Positions 18,005 through 20,309 of a stretch of DNA of 20,309 nt are shown here, piece by piece. This stretch comes from Coptodactyla brooksi (lineage: Eukaryota > Arthropoda > Insecta > Coleoptera > Scarabaeidae). Numbering within the stretch: position 1 is the stretch's first letter; each line of letters begins with the position of its first letter. Both the position numbers and the translations under genes were made by a program. Where the stretch lies: NCBI GenBank assembly GCA_033557675.1, contig JAWQRM010000711.1, positions 1 through 20,309 of the forward strand, read 5' to 3'. The notes below the pieces were generated by a model. It had not been told where the DNA came from. It made no database searches and was given only the letters and a program-made list of their open reading frames with translations.

Positions 18005-19270
18005 TTATTCCAAAGCAATCAATATCAAGTAGAATTGACATGATATTAATAATATCACACTTTTTAAAAGATTGTTATAGAGCATATTACAAACATCACA
18101 ACATTTTCTCATTTTCCTATGAAAAGATGATGGTAACCTGCAGATGAAACAGTTGCCCATATGTTTTACGCCTCCAGAAACGTCCTTCGGATGGCGTCTA
18201 AGACTGCGGAACAAGAACAGATGTTGATGCCACTGAAGTATGTGGAACTGGAGCCACTGAGTATCCTAGCATAGCTACTACACCAGATTTTGTAGAGAAA
18301 TGTTTCAAGTAAATCTGATATCTCAACCACACTTCAATAACCGGCATAACTAACTGATTTCCAAGTTCCTGGAGCAAAGTGCGACGACTGTGTGCAGGTT
18401 TAGCTGTAGCTGGATTGTTGTATGAATAAATTATGTAGGACGCTAGAGCAGCAACATCTATCATGTTCAAAAACACTGCAGGTTGCCATAGAAGCGCTTT
18501 TCTCTTTGTGGAATAATGAGTTACTATTTTGTACATGTTATCCACACCTCCTTTAGTCGCATTGTAATGCAATATCGTTTCTGGTTTTTGTTTCAGTCCA
18601 ACCGCGTTGTTGTATGCATGGTTGATAGCAGGGTTATAATCCCATATTTCTTTGAAGCATTTGAACAAATGCTGACCTTTCCATCTTCACTGAACGCAAA
18701 TAGTGACGAATTCTCGTCTTTGTTTCTGGTTTTCTTCATTTTACTTGGGAGGCATGTCTTATTTTGTTTTAGTGTCCCTACCATTGAAAGGTTCCAGGAC
18801 AGCAACAAACGTGCACAGGGCAGTGCAATAAAAAAGTTGTCCATCGTGATGTTTCTTCCTGATCATTTGAATTGATAGCACAAATCCCTTTCCTAGTATA
18901 AAGCTGACCAGTTATGGGATAAGTTGTTCCTGCATCACAAACTCAAAAAAAGCAATTAGGCCCTTCTTAGAAGGCATATACCGGGTAACTTTGGTCCTAC
19001 TCCTATAAGGAAAAAAGTTGTCGTCTACAGTTGCGTAGTCGGATTCCACATATTTTGATGACTAAGTATCATTCATCAACCAAACGTTAGCTGCTGCCTT
19101 ATCTGGCTGTAATCGGTCACTTCTCGTACCTTCATTGTCAAAAGAAATGAATCTATATATTTGATGAAATCTGTAGATCGCCATTCTTGCTCTATAAAGA
19201 GGGTACGAATTAGTTTGAAATAAAACTTTCAGTTGTTCGTTGTTACAATGAAGTATACCCATGGCCATAG
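18005..19270 (-). pseudogene. piggyBac-type transposase pseudogene
   Basis: Read from 19270 down: MGILHCNNEQL, then SYPLYRARMAIYRFHQIYRF and STRS-like GTRSDRLQPDKAA (19274-19062). After frameshifts come VDDNFFPYRSRTK and MPSKKG, then TYPITGQLYTRKGI-like residues. Frame 18844-18593 has MDNFFIALPCARLLL, VGTLKQNK, SSLFAFSEDG and ITLLSTMH, and 18668-18198 has LHYNATKGGVDNMYK and WQPAVFLNMIDVAA. The end frame (18214-18005) has a Cys-rich CFIC...CCDVC motif, as in piggyBac C-terminal zinc domains. Asp of VDD, MDNFF and GGVD are kept, but the Asp three residues after GGVD is Tyr. At least four frameshifts and no N-terminal region. Cut-and-paste at TTAA is the family's activity; this copy cannot do it. 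Confidence 0.88.
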
Positions 19271-19810
19271 TCAAGGTAGAGGTGACGGCAGCCGAGCAAG
19301 CTGGCCGATTACTGATCGGTTTTGTCAGTTGCAGGATCGGAGGAGAAACGGAGATCAGGCGATGTTACCGCTGTCTTGACTATGGACATCATAGTACCTC
19401 ATGCAAGGGCCCGGATCACAGCAAGTAATGTTACTTCTGTGGCGGTGTGGGGCACAATAGATTGCAAGTCTGCATAGCATTCGTACTTTTTGTGCTCTAC
19501 GAATAATCCCGATGGCAGGAAACACTTGGTCGGATCGAGAGGATGTACAGCCTTCCGGGAGGCCCTTGCAAAAGGCAACAAGAAATTACGCTTCTGCCCT
19601 GTAGAACCAAAAGGAGAGTCCCTTAAAGGGACCTGATGAAGTGGCGCCATCTTGAAGTAATGCCTGATGGCGGTGCCGGGATGGATTCACGCTACTAGGG
19701 TGGAAATGAGTTTAGTCGATATGTCCTATTCGGTGTAGGCGAGTCCCACACTCCAGGGACAGGGCTCTGGGTGCGTAAAAAGCATTTTCAGACCATCCCA
19801 AAAAAAAACT
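19262..19810 (+). mobile_element. R1-like LINE gag plus 3'UTR fragment with A-tail
   Basis: From 19270 the frame reads VKVEVTAAEQAGRLLIGF, then SCRIGGETEIRRCYRCLDYG and HHSTSCKGPDHSK, a stop, and CYFCGGVGHNRLQVC: two CCHC zinc knuckles (C.2C.3GH.4C). A shifted frame adds HLVGSRGCTAFREALAKG, the usual third-finger end GS..C..FR.AL of R1/Jockey-clade ORF1 proteins, which bind element RNA. After a stop near 19634 there is no ORF2; instead a GC-rich stretch with GAGTCCCACACTCC resembling R1-type 3'UTRs, ending in nine A at about 19800-19809. So most of the element is deleted internally. It abuts the piggyBac remnant. Confidence 0.8.
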
Positions 19811-20230
19811 CTGAAACGGCTGCTATTGAAAAACTATGTGTTTAAAAATCCCGACAGTTGCAATTGTTACTTTAGTGGTTACGATCACCTCTATCTCAAT
19901 GTGAAATGTTTCTCATTAAATTCTAATGAAGGAATACTTATTTAATTTAAGTTTAATTAAATAACGAGCCGCTGCGCGACTCATTGTTGTAGATGTTACA
20001 CCGCACATGACTTTCTCTTACCTTGATTGTGGTTTAAATACAGAGACCAACAAGGGTTGAGCGTATTTGGTAAGCCTGATAGTTCAGAGATGTGAGCAGT
20101 GTTTCTCCAGTGGCGTAAATTTTGTTGAAAACTGTAAATGTAACAAATTAAAGCTGCTTTCAATATAAGTGATTGGTGAATACAGGTGAAGGAAGGTGAC
20201 TACATGATGCTAATGAACCAGGAAATAAGA
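19811..20230. other. unassigned spacer
   Basis: No recognised feature. I looked for the missing N-terminal part of the piggyBac transposase beyond the LINE fragment and did not see it. Confidence 0.45.
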
Positions 20231-20244
20231 TATGTGGTGGAACG

Positions 20245-20309
20245 TGAAAACATCATAACTTTATTAAGAAACAGAGACTTAGATGGATTAAACGAGTGAT
20301 TAGAAGCAA
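20245..20309 (+). pseudogene. possible LINE C-terminal scrap at window edge
   Basis: A frame near the end reads KKQRLRWIKRVIRS, similar to the RLRWLGHV.R segment found near the C-terminus of RTE/CR1-like ORF2 proteins. It is short and open at the window edge, so this is tentative. Confidence 0.3.

Noticed and set aside
18516..18875. 119-codon plus-strand open frame
   Set aside because: Antisense to the piggyBac transposase core; its length reflects the opposite-strand coding sequence.
19399..19650. 83-codon minus-strand open frame
   Set aside because: Antisense to the zinc-knuckle gag fragment.
1..20309. Search for a prokaryotic-type or defence system
   Set aside because: No operon, Shine-Dalgarno spacing, CRISPR repeats or phage genes; splice sites and animal transposons show eukaryotic DNA.

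Overview
This looks like nuclear DNA from an arthropod, probably an insect and less certainly a chelicerate. It is AT-rich, has long introns, GT-AG splice sites and no bacterial operon structure. It also carries a mixed load of decayed transposons typical of arthropods: Penelope-like, mariner/Tc1, PIF/Harbinger, piggyBac and R1-like LINE. No dense coding run is present; most open frames are chance or transposon debris.

Layout. 1-1500: no gene recognised, one hammerhead-like motif near 146-180. About 1500-2870: a compact Penelope-like element (PLE) whose 3' end is present twice in inverted orientation around a truncated RT plus GIY-YIG core; each arm carries a hammerhead-ribozyme motif. 3332-5380: a complete but coding-dead mariner-like DNA transposon with roughly 400-bp terminal inverted repeats and a TA duplication. 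6130-6420: a second PLE 3' end (minus strand). 6780-7010: LINE reverse-transcriptase fragment (minus). 7515-8147 and 8652-8963: remnants of a PIF/Harbinger nuclease and, facing it, its MADF-type partner; between them lie a TA microsatellite and a tRNA-like sequence followed by a T-run. 9190-11400: mostly unassigned, with a possible BEL/Pao gag scrap. 11440-11663: third PLE 3' end, again with a hammerhead.

The one convincing host gene is on the minus strand from 15370 to 11834. Five exons with matching splice phases encode the C-terminal 375 residues (TM4 to TM12) of a divergent SLC6-family (sodium:neurotransmitter symporter family) protein. A possible sixth exon for TM2 is at 16047-16090; TM1 and TM3 were not found. 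Its 2.1-kb intron contains a LINE fragment and a hairpin.

17041-17307: Tc1-type transposase scrap. 17720-17890: A/C-rich repeat and LINE RT scrap. 18005-19270: piggyBac transposase pseudogene (minus), cut off at its N-terminal side by an R1-like LINE gag plus 3'UTR fragment with an A-tail (19262-19810). 19811-20309: unassigned, with a possible LINE C-terminal scrap at the edge. The transposons do not work together; they are independent, nested or adjacent insertions around the SLC6 gene.
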